Positions 18,161 to 27,238 are shown, counted from the stretch's first letter. The stretch: DNA of 44,560 bases from an uncultured Bacteroides sp. (GCA_905203765.1 CAJKXC010000016.1:1-44560), one strand, 5' to 3'. The notes: generated from the letters alone by a model not told the origin. Numbers and translations: made by a program.

Positions 18161-20173
18161 ATGAAACAGCACCTTATTCATATAATCATATTTTTCTCTC
18201 TTCTGGCAAGCAGTTGTACGTCCCCCAAACCTACAGAAGTCGCTTCGCCCGACGGACATATCCGGCTGACTTTCGTTCTGGACAGTGATAACCGTATGAC
18301 TTATCGGGTAGATGTGAACGACACAGCTTTTATAGCTCCTTCCTCATTGGGCTTTCTTGCCGGGAACGGAGTGAATCTTTCCGACGGTTTCCGCATCGTC
18401 GGTACCGACTTTTCCTCCGCAGACGAAACATGGACACAACCCTGGGGAGAAAACAAAAAGATCCGCAACTACTATAACGAGATGGCTGTTCGTCTTGCCG
18501 ACGCTTCGGATGTGCAACTTACTTTGCGTTTCCGCGTCTTCGATGATGGAATCGGTTTCCGCTACGAATATCAGGTGGCAGGAGCAGACAGTCTGTTGCT
18601 GACGGACGAACTAACTTCTTTCAACATTGCGCAGGACGGCACTTCCTGGTCCATCCCTGCCAATTACGATACATACGAACTGCTGTATCGTACACAACCT
18701 ATCAGCAAGATAGACAATGCCAACACGCCGATGACCTTCAAGACCGGCAACGTATATGCCAGCATCCACGAAGCTGCATTGACCGACTTCCCGGAGATGA
18801 CTTTGAAGAACACGGGCGGGACACAATTCAAATCAGAACTTGCACCCTGGCCGGACGGCATTAAAGCACGGATAGCCGGAAGCTACTTCCAAACCCCGTG
18901 GCGTACCGTACAGATTGCTTCCAAGGCAGTAGGACTCATCAACTCGGGACTTATACTGAACTTGAACGAACCTTGTGCCCTGGAAACTACCGACTGGATT
19001 CGTCCGATGAAGTACGTAGGCGTATGGTGGGGTATGCACTTGGGCGTAGAAAGTTGGGTGATTAATGATCGCCACGGCGCTACTACCGCGAATGCGAAAA
19101 AATACATTAACTTTGCCGCCGCCAACAACATAGAAGCAGTGATGTTCGAAGGCTGGAATGAAGGCTGGGAAAACTGGGGTGGAACACAAACATTCGATTA
19201 TACAAAGCCTTATGCCGACTTCGACATCCGGGAAATAGCCCGCTATGCCAAGGAGAAAGGTATCGAAATCATCGGTCACCACGAGACCGGCGGCAACATT
19301 CTCAATTATGAGAAGCAACTCGATGCTGCCTACCAATGGTATGCCGACCTGGGCATACATAGCGTAAAGACCGGTTATGCCGGTGGTCTTCCGAACGGAC
19401 ACAACCATCATGGACAGTTCAACGTGCGCCACTATCGCAAGGTAGTGCAGACTGCTGCCAAGTATCACATTACCCTCGACGCACACGAACCCATCAAGGA
19501 CACCGGCATCCGCCGTACCTATCCCAATATGATGACCCGTGAAGGCGCCCGTGGCATGGAGTGGAACGCATGGAGCGACGGTAATCCGCCCGAGCACCAG
19601 GTGATGTTACCCTTTACCCGCCTGTTGGGTGGACCGATGGACTATACACCCGGCATCTTCGACGTACTCTATGAACGTGCCAAGAAGAACCCCAACCGCA
19701 AGCAGTGGAACATGAAGGACAGCAAAGACTGCCGCATCAACACCACCCTTGCCAAGCAGATAGCCGACTGGGTGATACTGTATTCCCCCTTGCAGATGGC
19801 TGCCGATATGATTGAGAACTACGAAGGCCATCCCGCTTTCCAGTTCTTCCGCGACTTTGATGCCGACTGCGACTGGTCGCAGGCATTGGCAGGCGAGCCG
19901 GGAGAGTTCGTGGTCATTGTCCGACGGGCAAAAGACAAATACTTCCTGGGAGCCGCTACGAATGAGGAAGCACGCCAGGTTGCCGTCCGACTGGATTTCC
20001 TGGAGAAAGGCAAAACCTACCGTGCCGTTATCTACGCCGATGGCAAGGATGCCGACTGGGAAACGAATCCGGCATCTTACGAGATAACCGAGAAGCTGGT
20101 AACTGCCGATGATACGCTGGATATCTCCATGGCAAGAGGTGGCGGACAAGCCGTCAGCTTCATGCCCATCTAA
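18161..20173 (+). CDS. GH97 inverting alpha-glucosidase-type lipoprotein
   Basis: A 670-aa GH97 enzyme (SusB family) with an N-terminal beta-sandwich, a TIM barrel from about residue 285 and a C-terminal beta-domain. The inverting-type residues are present: E375 (HHETGG), E443 (DAHEPIKDTGIRRTYPN) and E467 (ARGMEW), equivalent to the SusB glutamates I recall as E439, E508 and E532. VKTGYAGG stands where retaining alpha-galactosidases carry a nucleophilic Asp. It is therefore predicted to hydrolyse alpha-glucosides. Lipobox C19 is followed by TSPKPTE, not an acidic cluster, so it is likely periplasmic. In an N-glycan PUL it could remove alpha-glucose caps from immature glycans (inference). It ends 31 nt before the next GH92. 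Confidence 0.9.
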   Translation: MKQHLIHIIIFFSLLASSCTSPKPTEVASPDGHIRLTFVLDSDNRMTYRVDVNDTAFIAPSSLGFLAGNGVNLSDGFRIVGTDFSSADETWTQPWGENKKIRNYYNEMAVRLADASDVQLTLRFRVFDDGIGFRYEYQVAGADSLLLTDELTSFNIAQDGTSWSIPANYDTYELLYRTQPISKIDNANTPMTFKTGNVYASIHEAALTDFPEMTLKNTGGTQFKSELAPWPDGIKARIAGSYFQTPWRTVQIASKAVGLINSGLILNLNEPCALETTDWIRPMKYVGVWWGMHLGVESWVINDRHGATTANAKKYINFAAANNIEAVMFEGWNEGWENWGGTQTFDYTKPYADFDIREIARYAKEKGIEIIGHHETGGNILNYEKQLDAAYQWYADLGIHSVKTGYAGGLPNGHNHHGQFNVRHYRKVVQTAAKYHITLDAHEPIKDTGIRRTYPNMMTREGARGMEWNAWSDGNPPEHQVMLPFTRLLGGPMDYTPGIFDVLYERAKKNPNRKQWNMKDSKDCRINTTLAKQIADWVILYSPLQMAADMIENYEGHPAFQFFRDFDADCDWSQALAGEPGEFVVIVRRAKDKYFLGAATNEEARQVAVRLDFLEKGKTYRAVIYADGKDADWETNPASYEITEKLVTADDTLDISMARGGGQAVSFMPI

Positions 20174-20204
20174 ACTAACAGAAACGTAATACAAATAAAA
20201 TGAT

Positions 20205-22478
20205 ATGAAGAACAACATGAAATCTAATTCAATACTGATGAGCGGGCTTCTGCTGCTGGGCGCCACTGTATTCAGTTGCACCATGCCGGAGCCGGATTAC
20301 GCATCCTACGTCAATCCGTTCATCGGTACCGGTGGTCACGGACACACCTATCCCGGCGCGGTAGTACCTAACGGAATGATTCAACCCAGCCCCGACACCC
20401 GCATCTACGAGTGGGACGCCTGCTCGGGATATTACTATGCGGACACTACCATCAACGGCTTCTCCCACACACACGTCAGTGGTACGGGATGTGCCGACTA
20501 TGGTGACGTGTTGCTGATGCCTACCGTAGGGCAGCAAGATTACCATTCTATGGGATCGAAGAGCCAGCAGATGGCTTATTGTTCCGGCTTCTCACATGAT
20601 AACGAGACGGCAGAACCGGGCTACTACTCCGTATTCCTGGACCGCTACGGAGTCCGTGCCGAGCTGACCTCTACCAAGCGTGCCGCCATTCATCGCTACA
20701 CCTTCCCCAAGGCAGAAGATGCCGGCTTCATCCTCGACCTGGACTATAGCATCCAGCGTCAGAAGAACGAGCAGATGGAACTCGAAGTCATCAGCGATAC
20801 GGAAATCCGCGGACGCAAAAAGACGGTCTACTGGGCATTCGACCAGTACATCAACTTCTACGCCAAGTTCTCCAAGCCGTTTACCTATACCTTGGTAACC
20901 GATTCTATGGCATTGGACGAAGGCGGCCCGTTGCTTCCCACAGCCAAGGCATTGCTGCAATTCCAGACCGATGACAACGAGCAGGTGTTTGTGAAGGTCG
21001 GCGTTTCCGCCGTCGATATGGACGGTGCCCGTCGGAACGTGGAATCCGAGATACCCGGCTGGGACTTCGACGGAGTGCGCCAAGCCGCGCGTAGTGCATG
21101 GAACACTTATCTCTCCAAGATCGACATCAAGACGAAAGACGCCGACCAGCGCACCATGTTCTACACCGCACTTTACCATACCGGTATGCAACCCAACCTC
21201 TTCACCGATTCCGACGGCCGCTACCTGGGCATGGACTTGAAGCCTCATCAGGGCAGTGTGGACAAACCTATCTACACCATCTTCTCCCTGTGGGATACCT
21301 TCCGCGCCTACCATCCGCTGATGACGATTATAGACCCGGCGCTGAACGAGGCGTTCATCCGTTCGCTCATCCAGAAGAGCCGCGAGGGCGGTGTCCTGCC
21401 GATGTGGGAGCTTGCCGGAAACTATACGGGAACGATGATCGGTTACCATGCCGCATCCATCATTGCCGACTCTTACGTGAAGGGCTATCGCAACTTCGAT
21501 GTGCAGGATGCCTACAAAGCCTGCATCCGTGCTGCCGAGTACGATACCACCGGCATCATCACGCATCCCCTTGTATTGCCGCATTTGATGCCGCAAGCCA
21601 AGTATTGGAAGAATAAGATCGGTTACGTGCCCTGCGACAAGGACAACGAGTCCGTAGCCAAAGCCTTGGAATACGCCTACGACGACTGGTGCATCTCCGT
21701 ACTGGCAGGTGCTTTGGACGATGAGCAGAACCGCGACAAGTACGCCGAGTTTGCCAAAGGCTACAAAGTTTACTTCGACCCCAGCACCCGCTTCATGCGC
21801 GGACTGGACAGCGAAGGTAACTGGCGTACCCCGTTCAACCCCCGTTCCTCTAACCACCGCAACGACGACTACTGCGAAGGCACCGCCTGGCAGTGGACGT
21901 GGTTCGTACCCCACGATGTAGATGGACTGGTAGAGTTGATGGGCGGCCGCGAGGGCTTCATCAGCAAGCTGGATTCCCTGTTCATAGCCGACTCTTCATT
22001 GGAAGGCGATGCGGTATCTGCCGATATCTCCGGTCTGATAGGCCAGTACGCGCATGGCAACGAGCCGAGCCATCACATAGCCCACCTCTACAACTACGTA
22101 GGCCAGCCTTGGCGCACTCAGGAGCTGGTAGACCAGGTGCTGCATACGCTTTACTTCAACAACCCCGACGGACTCTCCGGCAATGAAGACTGCGGACAGA
22201 TGTCGGCATGGTACATCCTCAACGCCATGGGCTTCTACCAGGTATGCCCCGGCAAACCGGTGTACTCCATCGGCCGCCCGCTGTTCGACGAGGCTACCAT
22301 CCACGTGGGCGAAGGAAAGACCTTCAAGATTGTGGCGCATAACAACAGTCGCGACAACAAGTACGTGCAGAGCATTGTCCTGAACGGCAAGAAGCTGGAA
22401 ACTCCCTTCTTCACCCACCAGGACATTGTGGAAGGCGGCGTGCTGGAGTTGACGATGAGCGCTAATCCGGTGAAGTAA
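20205..22478 (+). CDS. GH92 alpha-mannosidase, lipoprotein
   Basis: A 757-aa GH92 enzyme with YVNPFIGTGGHGHTYPGA at the N-terminus, putative acid E558 (CEGTAWQWTW), AHGNEPSHH, and base motif GNEDCGQMSAW (D662). The +1-subsite Trp and His-Glu of alpha-1,2 enzymes are missing (GTGCADYGD; no HE before GQYAHGNE), so another linkage is expected. It has a lipoprotein signal with cysteine C25 (ATVFSC) followed by TMPEPDY, probably periplasmic. ATG 20205 is used; a second ATG four codons later is possible. It lies directly before the MFS and GH130 genes, as a GH92 does in the BT1032-BT1034-type module, which suggests it helps expose Man-beta-1,4-GlcNAc. Confidence 0.93.
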   Translation: MKNNMKSNSILMSGLLLLGATVFSCTMPEPDYASYVNPFIGTGGHGHTYPGAVVPNGMIQPSPDTRIYEWDACSGYYYADTTINGFSHTHVSGTGCADYGDVLLMPTVGQQDYHSMGSKSQQMAYCSGFSHDNETAEPGYYSVFLDRYGVRAELTSTKRAAIHRYTFPKAEDAGFILDLDYSIQRQKNEQMELEVISDTEIRGRKKTVYWAFDQYINFYAKFSKPFTYTLVTDSMALDEGGPLLPTAKALLQFQTDDNEQVFVKVGVSAVDMDGARRNVESEIPGWDFDGVRQAARSAWNTYLSKIDIKTKDADQRTMFYTALYHTGMQPNLFTDSDGRYLGMDLKPHQGSVDKPIYTIFSLWDTFRAYHPLMTIIDPALNEAFIRSLIQKSREGGVLPMWELAGNYTGTMIGYHAASIIADSYVKGYRNFDVQDAYKACIRAAEYDTTGIITHPLVLPHLMPQAKYWKNKIGYVPCDKDNESVAKALEYAYDDWCISVLAGALDDEQNRDKYAEFAKGYKVYFDPSTRFMRGLDSEGNWRTPFNPRSSNHRNDDYCEGTAWQWTWFVPHDVDGLVELMGGREGFISKLDSLFIADSSLEGDAVSADISGLIGQYAHGNEPSHHIAHLYNYVGQPWRTQELVDQVLHTLYFNNPDGLSGNEDCGQMSAWYILNAMGFYQVCPGKPVYSIGRPLFDEATIHVGEGKTFKIVAHNNSRDNKYVQSIVLNGKKLETPFFTHQDIVEGGVLELTMSANPVK

Positions 22479-22502
22479 GTACGCACTATAACAACTCTGA
22501 GT

Positions 22503-23810
22503 ATGAATCAGAAGAAACGTACCCCCATATCCTGGGTTCCCACCGTATACTTCGCCATGGGACTGCCGTTCGTGGTGCTGAACATGGTGTCTGTGCTGAT
22601 GTTCAAGGGACTGGGTATCGGCGACGCACAGATCGCCTTATGGACTTCGTTAATAATGTTGCCCTGGACGCTGAAGTTTCTTTGGAGTCCGTTCCTTGAG
22701 ATGTTCAAGACCAAGAAGTTTTTCGTGGTACTAACGCAGATGGTTACCGGAGCAGGCTTTGCTCTGGTGGCCCTGGCGTTGCACTTGCCGCAGTTCTTTG
22801 CGGTGTGCATCGGGCTGCTGGCGGTGATTGCCTTCAGCGGCGCCACGCATGATGTGGCTACCGATGGGGTGTATATGTCGGAACTGGACAAGCAAGACCA
22901 GGCAAAATACATCGGTTGGCAAGGAGCCTTCTACAACATTGCCAAGATTGTGGCATCCGGCGGGCTGGTGTGGCTGGCGGGAGCGCTGCTGACGGGTTTT
23001 GGCGGGGTGGAAGGTGCTTCCGAAGCTGTCCGCCACGAAGCCACGGTGAATGCCTGGATGACGGTGATGCTGATTATGGCAGGCGTGATGGTGTCGCTCG
23101 GTCTGTATCACACCCGTATGCTGCCTTCGGGCGGTGTGGCTGCAGGCGGCACGGCATCGGCGCGCGAAACGCTGGACAAGCTGATAGGGGTGATACGGGA
23201 CTTCTTCCGGAAGAAGCACATTTGGTATTACATCGCTTTCATCATCCTCTATCGCCTTGCCGAAGGCTTCGTGATGAAGATTGTCCCCCTCTTCCTGAAG
23301 GCGGGGCGCGAGGTGGGCGGACTGGGATTGAATGAGCAGCAGATCGGTCTGTATTACGGTACCTACGGCGCGGCAGCATTCGTGCTGGGCTCGTTGCTGG
23401 CGGGCTACTATATCTCGCATCGCGGACTGCGCCGCACGCTCTTCTCTCTGTGCTGCATCTTCAACCTTCCGTTCGTGGCCTATACGCTGCTCGCCATTTA
23501 TCAGCCGGAGAGCGGGATGCTGATTGGCAGCGCCATCGTGCTGGAGTACTTCGGTTACGGCTTCGGTTTCGTCGGCCTCAGCCTCTTCATGATGCAGCAG
23601 GTAGCACCCGGCAAGCACCAGATGGCGCACTACGCCTTTGCTTCGGGCATTATGAACCTGGGCGTGATGTTGCCGGGAACCATCAGCGGCTTCGTCAGCG
23701 ACTGGCTGGGGTATGAGGTGTTCTTCATCTTCACGCTGTTTGCCACCATCCCGGCGTTTGTCATTACGTACTTCGTACCGTTCACGTATGCGGACGAGAA
23801 GAAGAATTAA
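22503..23810 (+). CDS. MFS permease, probable Man-beta-1,4-GlcNAc importer
   Basis: A 435-aa inner-membrane major facilitator with about 12 hydrophobic helices and AmpG-like character (N-terminal PTVYFAMGLPFVVLNMVSVLMFKGLGIGD; GATHDVATDGVYMSEL in the first half; C-terminal half from about residue 235). It starts 24 nt after the GH92 gene and ends 27 nt before GH130. Genes of this type sit next to GH130 mannosyl-GlcNAc phosphorylases in other Bacteroides. The substrate (Man-beta-1,4-GlcNAc from the periplasm) is inferred from this pairing, not from sequence features. Confidence 0.88.
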   Translation: MNQKKRTPISWVPTVYFAMGLPFVVLNMVSVLMFKGLGIGDAQIALWTSLIMLPWTLKFLWSPFLEMFKTKKFFVVLTQMVTGAGFALVALALHLPQFFAVCIGLLAVIAFSGATHDVATDGVYMSELDKQDQAKYIGWQGAFYNIAKIVASGGLVWLAGALLTGFGGVEGASEAVRHEATVNAWMTVMLIMAGVMVSLGLYHTRMLPSGGVAAGGTASARETLDKLIGVIRDFFRKKHIWYYIAFIILYRLAEGFVMKIVPLFLKAGREVGGLGLNEQQIGLYYGTYGAAAFVLGSLLAGYYISHRGLRRTLFSLCCIFNLPFVAYTLLAIYQPESGMLIGSAIVLEYFGYGFGFVGLSLFMMQQVAPGKHQMAHYAFASGIMNLGVMLPGTISGFVSDWLGYEVFFIFTLFATIPAFVITYFVPFTYADEKKN

Positions 23811-23837
23811 ATATCTAACAATAAAATATCTACCATT

Positions 23838-24806
23838 ATGAGCAATATCATTATCCCCTGGGAAGAACGCCCGGAAGGTTGCACGGACGTCATGTGGCGT
23901 TATTCAAAGAATCCTGTTATCGGCCGCTATCACATCCCCACATCCAACAGCATCTTCAACAGCGCCGTCGTTCCCTTTGGCGAAGGCTTTGCCGGAGTCT
24001 TCCGTTGTGACAATCGCGCGGTGCAGATGAATATCTTCTCCGGTTTTAGTAAAGATGGCATCCACTGGGACATCTCCCACGAGCCTATCCGCTTCCAAGC
24101 CGGAAACACAGAGATGATAGAGTCCGAATATAAATACGACCCGCGTGTCACCTGGATTGACGACCGCTACTGGATTACCTGGTGCAACGGCTACCACGGC
24201 CCCACCATCGGCATCGGCTATACGTTCGACTTCAAGGAATTCTTCCAGTGCGAAAACGCCTTTCTGCCGTTCAACCGCAACGGCGTCCTTTTTCCTCAGA
24301 AGATAGGCGGGCGATACGCCATGCTGAGCCGCCCCAGCGACAACGGACATACCCCGTTCGGCGACATCTACATCAGCTATAGCCCGGACATGAAGTACTG
24401 GGGCGAGCATCGCTGCGTGATGAAAGTCACTCCTTTCCCCGAAAGCGCCTGGCAGTGCACCAAGATAGGAGCAGGCTCCGTGCCCTTCCTCACGCCGGAA
24501 GGCTGGCTGATATTCTATCACGGTGTCATCACCACTTGCAACGGTTTCCGTTACTCGATGGGGGCTGCGATACTCGATAAGGAAAACCCGGAGAAAGTGC
24601 TCTACCGCACGCGCGACTACCTGCTGGCACCCGCCGCACCTTATGAGTTGCAGGGCGATGTGCCCAATGTGGTATTCCCTTGCGCCGCCTTGCAGGACGG
24701 GGATAAAGTAGCCGTATATTATGGCGCTGCCGATACCGTGGTTGGAATGGCGTTCGGCTATATCTCCGAAATCATCGAATTTACCAAGCGCACCAGCGTC
24801 GTCTGA
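23838..24806 (+). CDS. GH130 beta-1,4-mannosyl-N-acetylglucosamine phosphorylase
   Basis: A 322-aa GH130 enzyme that splits Man-beta-1,4-GlcNAc with inorganic phosphate into alpha-mannose-1-phosphate and GlcNAc. It is a five-bladed beta-propeller. The putative catalytic Asp is D101 in YKYDPRVTWID; other family landmarks are FRCDNRAVQMNIF, RPSDNGHTPFGDIY and WLIFYHGV. It has no signal peptide, so it is cytoplasmic, which fits with import of the disaccharide by the upstream permease. Length and motifs match the GH130_2-type N-glycan enzymes (BT1033/UhgbMP-like). A GC-rich hairpin follows the stop codon. Confidence 0.93.
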   Translation: MSNIIIPWEERPEGCTDVMWRYSKNPVIGRYHIPTSNSIFNSAVVPFGEGFAGVFRCDNRAVQMNIFSGFSKDGIHWDISHEPIRFQAGNTEMIESEYKYDPRVTWIDDRYWITWCNGYHGPTIGIGYTFDFKEFFQCENAFLPFNRNGVLFPQKIGGRYAMLSRPSDNGHTPFGDIYISYSPDMKYWGEHRCVMKVTPFPESAWQCTKIGAGSVPFLTPEGWLIFYHGVITTCNGFRYSMGAAILDKENPEKVLYRTRDYLLAPAAPYELQGDVPNVVFPCAALQDGDKVAVYYGAADTVVGMAFGYISEIIEFTKRTSVV

Positions 24807-24807
24807 G

Positions 24808-24874
24808 TGCCTGGGCGCTCGGGCACGCCTGCAACCAGGTCGTCAGCGTGCCGAGCACCGTCGGCGCCCTGGCA
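24808..24874. repeat. Nested GC-rich hairpin between GH130 and GH92
   Basis: Inner arms GCTCGGGCACGC (24817-24828) and GCGTGCCGAGC (24846-24856) pair with one bulged G. Outer arms TGCCTGGGC and GCCCTGGCA add 8 of 9 pairs. It begins one base after the GH130 stop and fills most of the 98-nt gap. No T-run follows. It may be a REP-like palindrome or an mRNA-processing/attenuation hairpin tuning expression of the last GH92. Confidence 0.5.
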
Positions 24875-24904
24875 AATTCCTCATTACCCTTAAAAACAAT
24901 CAGC

Positions 24905-27238
24905 ATGAAACGAATCTTCCTTACCCTTCTCCTCACCCTCGGCCTGACGGCCCCCTCAATGGCATCGGCAGAGGGCATCGCGCCGGTGGACTACGTCAAC
25001 CCCTTCATCGGCACTACCAACTTCGGCACCACCAATCCCGGCGCCGTCTGTCCCAACGGAATGATGTCCGTAGTGCCTTTCAACGTGATGGGTTCCGACG
25101 ACAACCGCTACGATAAGGACGCCCGCTGGTGGTCCACCCCCTACGAGTTTCATAACTGCTTCTTCACCGGATATTCCCACGTCAACCTGAGCGGAGTAGG
25201 GTGCCCCGAACTGGGTTCCCTGTTACTGATGCCTACTACGGGCGAACTCAACGTGGATTATAAAGAATACGGCAGCCACTACCGTGACGAGCAAGCATCG
25301 CCCGGCTATTACAGCAACTTCCTTACCCGCTACAATGTGAAGACCGAAGTCACCGCCACCCCCCGCACAGGCGTGTCGCGCTTCACCTTTCCCGCAGGGC
25401 AAAGCCACGTACTGCTGAACCTGGGCGAAGGGCTGACCAACGAGTCGGGCGCCTTTCTCCGTCAGACGGGCGACCGTGAGTTTGAGGGCATGAAGCTGCT
25501 CGGCACCTTCTGCTACAATCCGCAGGCGGTGTTTCCCATCTACTTCGTGATGCGCGTCAATAAGCAGCCCGTTGCCACCGGCTACTGGAAGAAGCAACGC
25601 CCCATGACCGGCGTCGAAGCCGAATGGGACCCCGACAACGGGCGATACAAACTCTACACCGCCTACCGCCGCGACATTGCCGGCGATGACATCGGCGCCT
25701 ACCTCACCTTCGAAACCCGCGAGGGCGAAGCAGTGGAAGTGCAGATGGGCGTCTCCTTCGTCAGCATCGAGAATGCCCGCCTCAACCTGGACACCGAACA
25801 GCGCGGCAAGGATTTCAGCCAAGTGCTGCAGGACGCCCGCCGTCGCTGGAACGACGACCTCTCGCGCATTCTTGTCGAGGGTGGAACCCCGGAACAGAAA
25901 ACCGTCTTCTACACCGCCCTCTACCACACACTGATACACCCCAATGTATTGCAAGACGTCAACGGGCAGTACCCCGCCATGGAGAGCAACGAAATCCGCA
26001 CTACGCAGGGCGACCGCTACACCGTCTTTTCCCTGTGGGATACCTACCGCAACGTGCACCAGCTGCTCACCCTGGTCTATCCCGAACGCCAGTTGCAGAT
26101 GGTGCGCTCCATGCTCGATATGTACCGCGAGCACGGCTGGCTGCCCAAGTGGGAACTCTACGGGCGCGAAACGCTGACGATGGAAGGCGACCCGTCCATC
26201 CCCGTCATCGTGGACACCTGGCTGAAGGGCCTTCGTGACTTTGACATCGAGCTGGCTTACGAGGCCATGCGCAAGGGTGCCACCCTGCCCGGCGCCGAGA
26301 ACCTGCTCCGTCCCGATAACGACGATTATATGTCGTTGGGCTACGTCCCCCTGCGCCAGCAGTACGATAACTCCGTGTCCCATGCCCTGGAATACTACAT
26401 TGCCGACAATGCCCTCAGCCGTATAGCCGAGGCTCTCGGTCGGGAAGCCGAAGCACAAGTCAAGCAGGCAGTAGCCGAAAAGAATAAAGCAGCAGCCGAC
26501 AGCCTGCGTGCTGTTGCCCGTCGTTATCAAGCCGACGCCCGCCTCTTCCATAACCGTTCTTTGGGTTACCGGCACTATTACAGCAAGGAATTCGGCACCT
26601 TCCGCCCTATCTTGCCCAACGGTGAGTTCTATTCCCCCTTCAATCCGATGGAAGGCGAGAACTTTGAACCCAGCCCCGGCTTCCACGAAGGCAATTCCTG
26701 GAATTATACCTTCTACGTCCCCCACGACGTCCTCGGCCTTGCCCGGCTGATGGGCGGGAAGCGTCCCTTCATCGACAAACTGCAACGCGTCTTCGACGAG
26801 GGTCTCTACGACCCTGCCAACGAGCCCGACATTGCCTACGCCCACCTCTTCTCTTATTTTAAAGGCGAAGAATGGCGCACGCAGAAAGAACTGCACCGCC
26901 TTCTGCAGCAGTACTTCCGCAATGCCCCCGACGGCATTCCCGGCAATGATGACACCGGCACCATGTCCACCTGGGCCATCTTCAACATGATGGGCTTCTA
27001 TCCCGACTGTCCCGGTGAGCCTGCCTATACGCTCTCTACTCCGGTATTCGACAAAGTCACCATCCGCCTCGACCCTGCGGTGTGGGGACGTGACAGCCTG
27101 GTGATAGAAACCGAACGCCCCACGGCAGAATCCCTCTACATCTACCGGATGGAGTTGGACGGACGGCGGCTATCCCGTTACCGCATCAGCCACGAAGAGC
27201 TGGTAAAGGCGGGCAAGCTACGCTTCATCCTTCGTTGA
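24905..27238 (+). CDS. GH92 alpha-mannosidase, secreted (type I signal)
   Basis: A 777-aa GH92 enzyme: YVNPFIGTTNFGTTNPGA, putative acid E595 (HEGNSWNYTF) and base motif GNDDTGTMSTW (D683). It diverges from the other three. The usual AHGNEPSHH is replaced by DPANEPDIAYAH, and there is an extra charged helical insertion near residues 510-540 (EAEAQVKQAVAEKNKAAADS). No alpha-1,2-type Trp or His-Glu is seen. The start is ATG 24905, giving a clean signal peptide cleaved after SMASA; an in-frame GTG at 24848 lies in the hairpin and is rejected. Codon third positions are much richer in G+C than in the SusC part of the locus. It is the last PUL gene, convergent with the efflux operon 27 nt away. Confidence 0.92.
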   Translation: MKRIFLTLLLTLGLTAPSMASAEGIAPVDYVNPFIGTTNFGTTNPGAVCPNGMMSVVPFNVMGSDDNRYDKDARWWSTPYEFHNCFFTGYSHVNLSGVGCPELGSLLLMPTTGELNVDYKEYGSHYRDEQASPGYYSNFLTRYNVKTEVTATPRTGVSRFTFPAGQSHVLLNLGEGLTNESGAFLRQTGDREFEGMKLLGTFCYNPQAVFPIYFVMRVNKQPVATGYWKKQRPMTGVEAEWDPDNGRYKLYTAYRRDIAGDDIGAYLTFETREGEAVEVQMGVSFVSIENARLNLDTEQRGKDFSQVLQDARRRWNDDLSRILVEGGTPEQKTVFYTALYHTLIHPNVLQDVNGQYPAMESNEIRTTQGDRYTVFSLWDTYRNVHQLLTLVYPERQLQMVRSMLDMYREHGWLPKWELYGRETLTMEGDPSIPVIVDTWLKGLRDFDIELAYEAMRKGATLPGAENLLRPDNDDYMSLGYVPLRQQYDNSVSHALEYYIADNALSRIAEALGREAEAQVKQAVAEKNKAAADSLRAVARRYQADARLFHNRSLGYRHYYSKEFGTFRPILPNGEFYSPFNPMEGENFEPSPGFHEGNSWNYTFYVPHDVLGLARLMGGKRPFIDKLQRVFDEGLYDPANEPDIAYAHLFSYFKGEEWRTQKELHRLLQQYFRNAPDGIPGNDDTGTMSTWAIFNMMGFYPDCPGEPAYTLSTPVFDKVTIRLDPAVWGRDSLVIETERPTAESLYIYRMELDGRRLSRYRISHEELVKAGKLRFILR

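Noticed and set aside
20592..21914. 440-codon open frame antisense to the third GH92
   Set aside because: Same reason: repetitive Val/Gly-rich composition with no domain, while the plus strand is a complete GH92.
24848..24904. GTG start extending the last GH92 by 19 codons
   Set aside because: It lies in a hairpin and would bury the clean signal peptide that begins at ATG 24905.
25223..26896. 557-codon open frame antisense to the last GH92
   Set aside because: It is a shadow of a GC-rich gene with strong codon bias. The plus-strand frame has a full GH92 with catalytic motifs and a signal peptide; the antisense product shows no recognisable domain.
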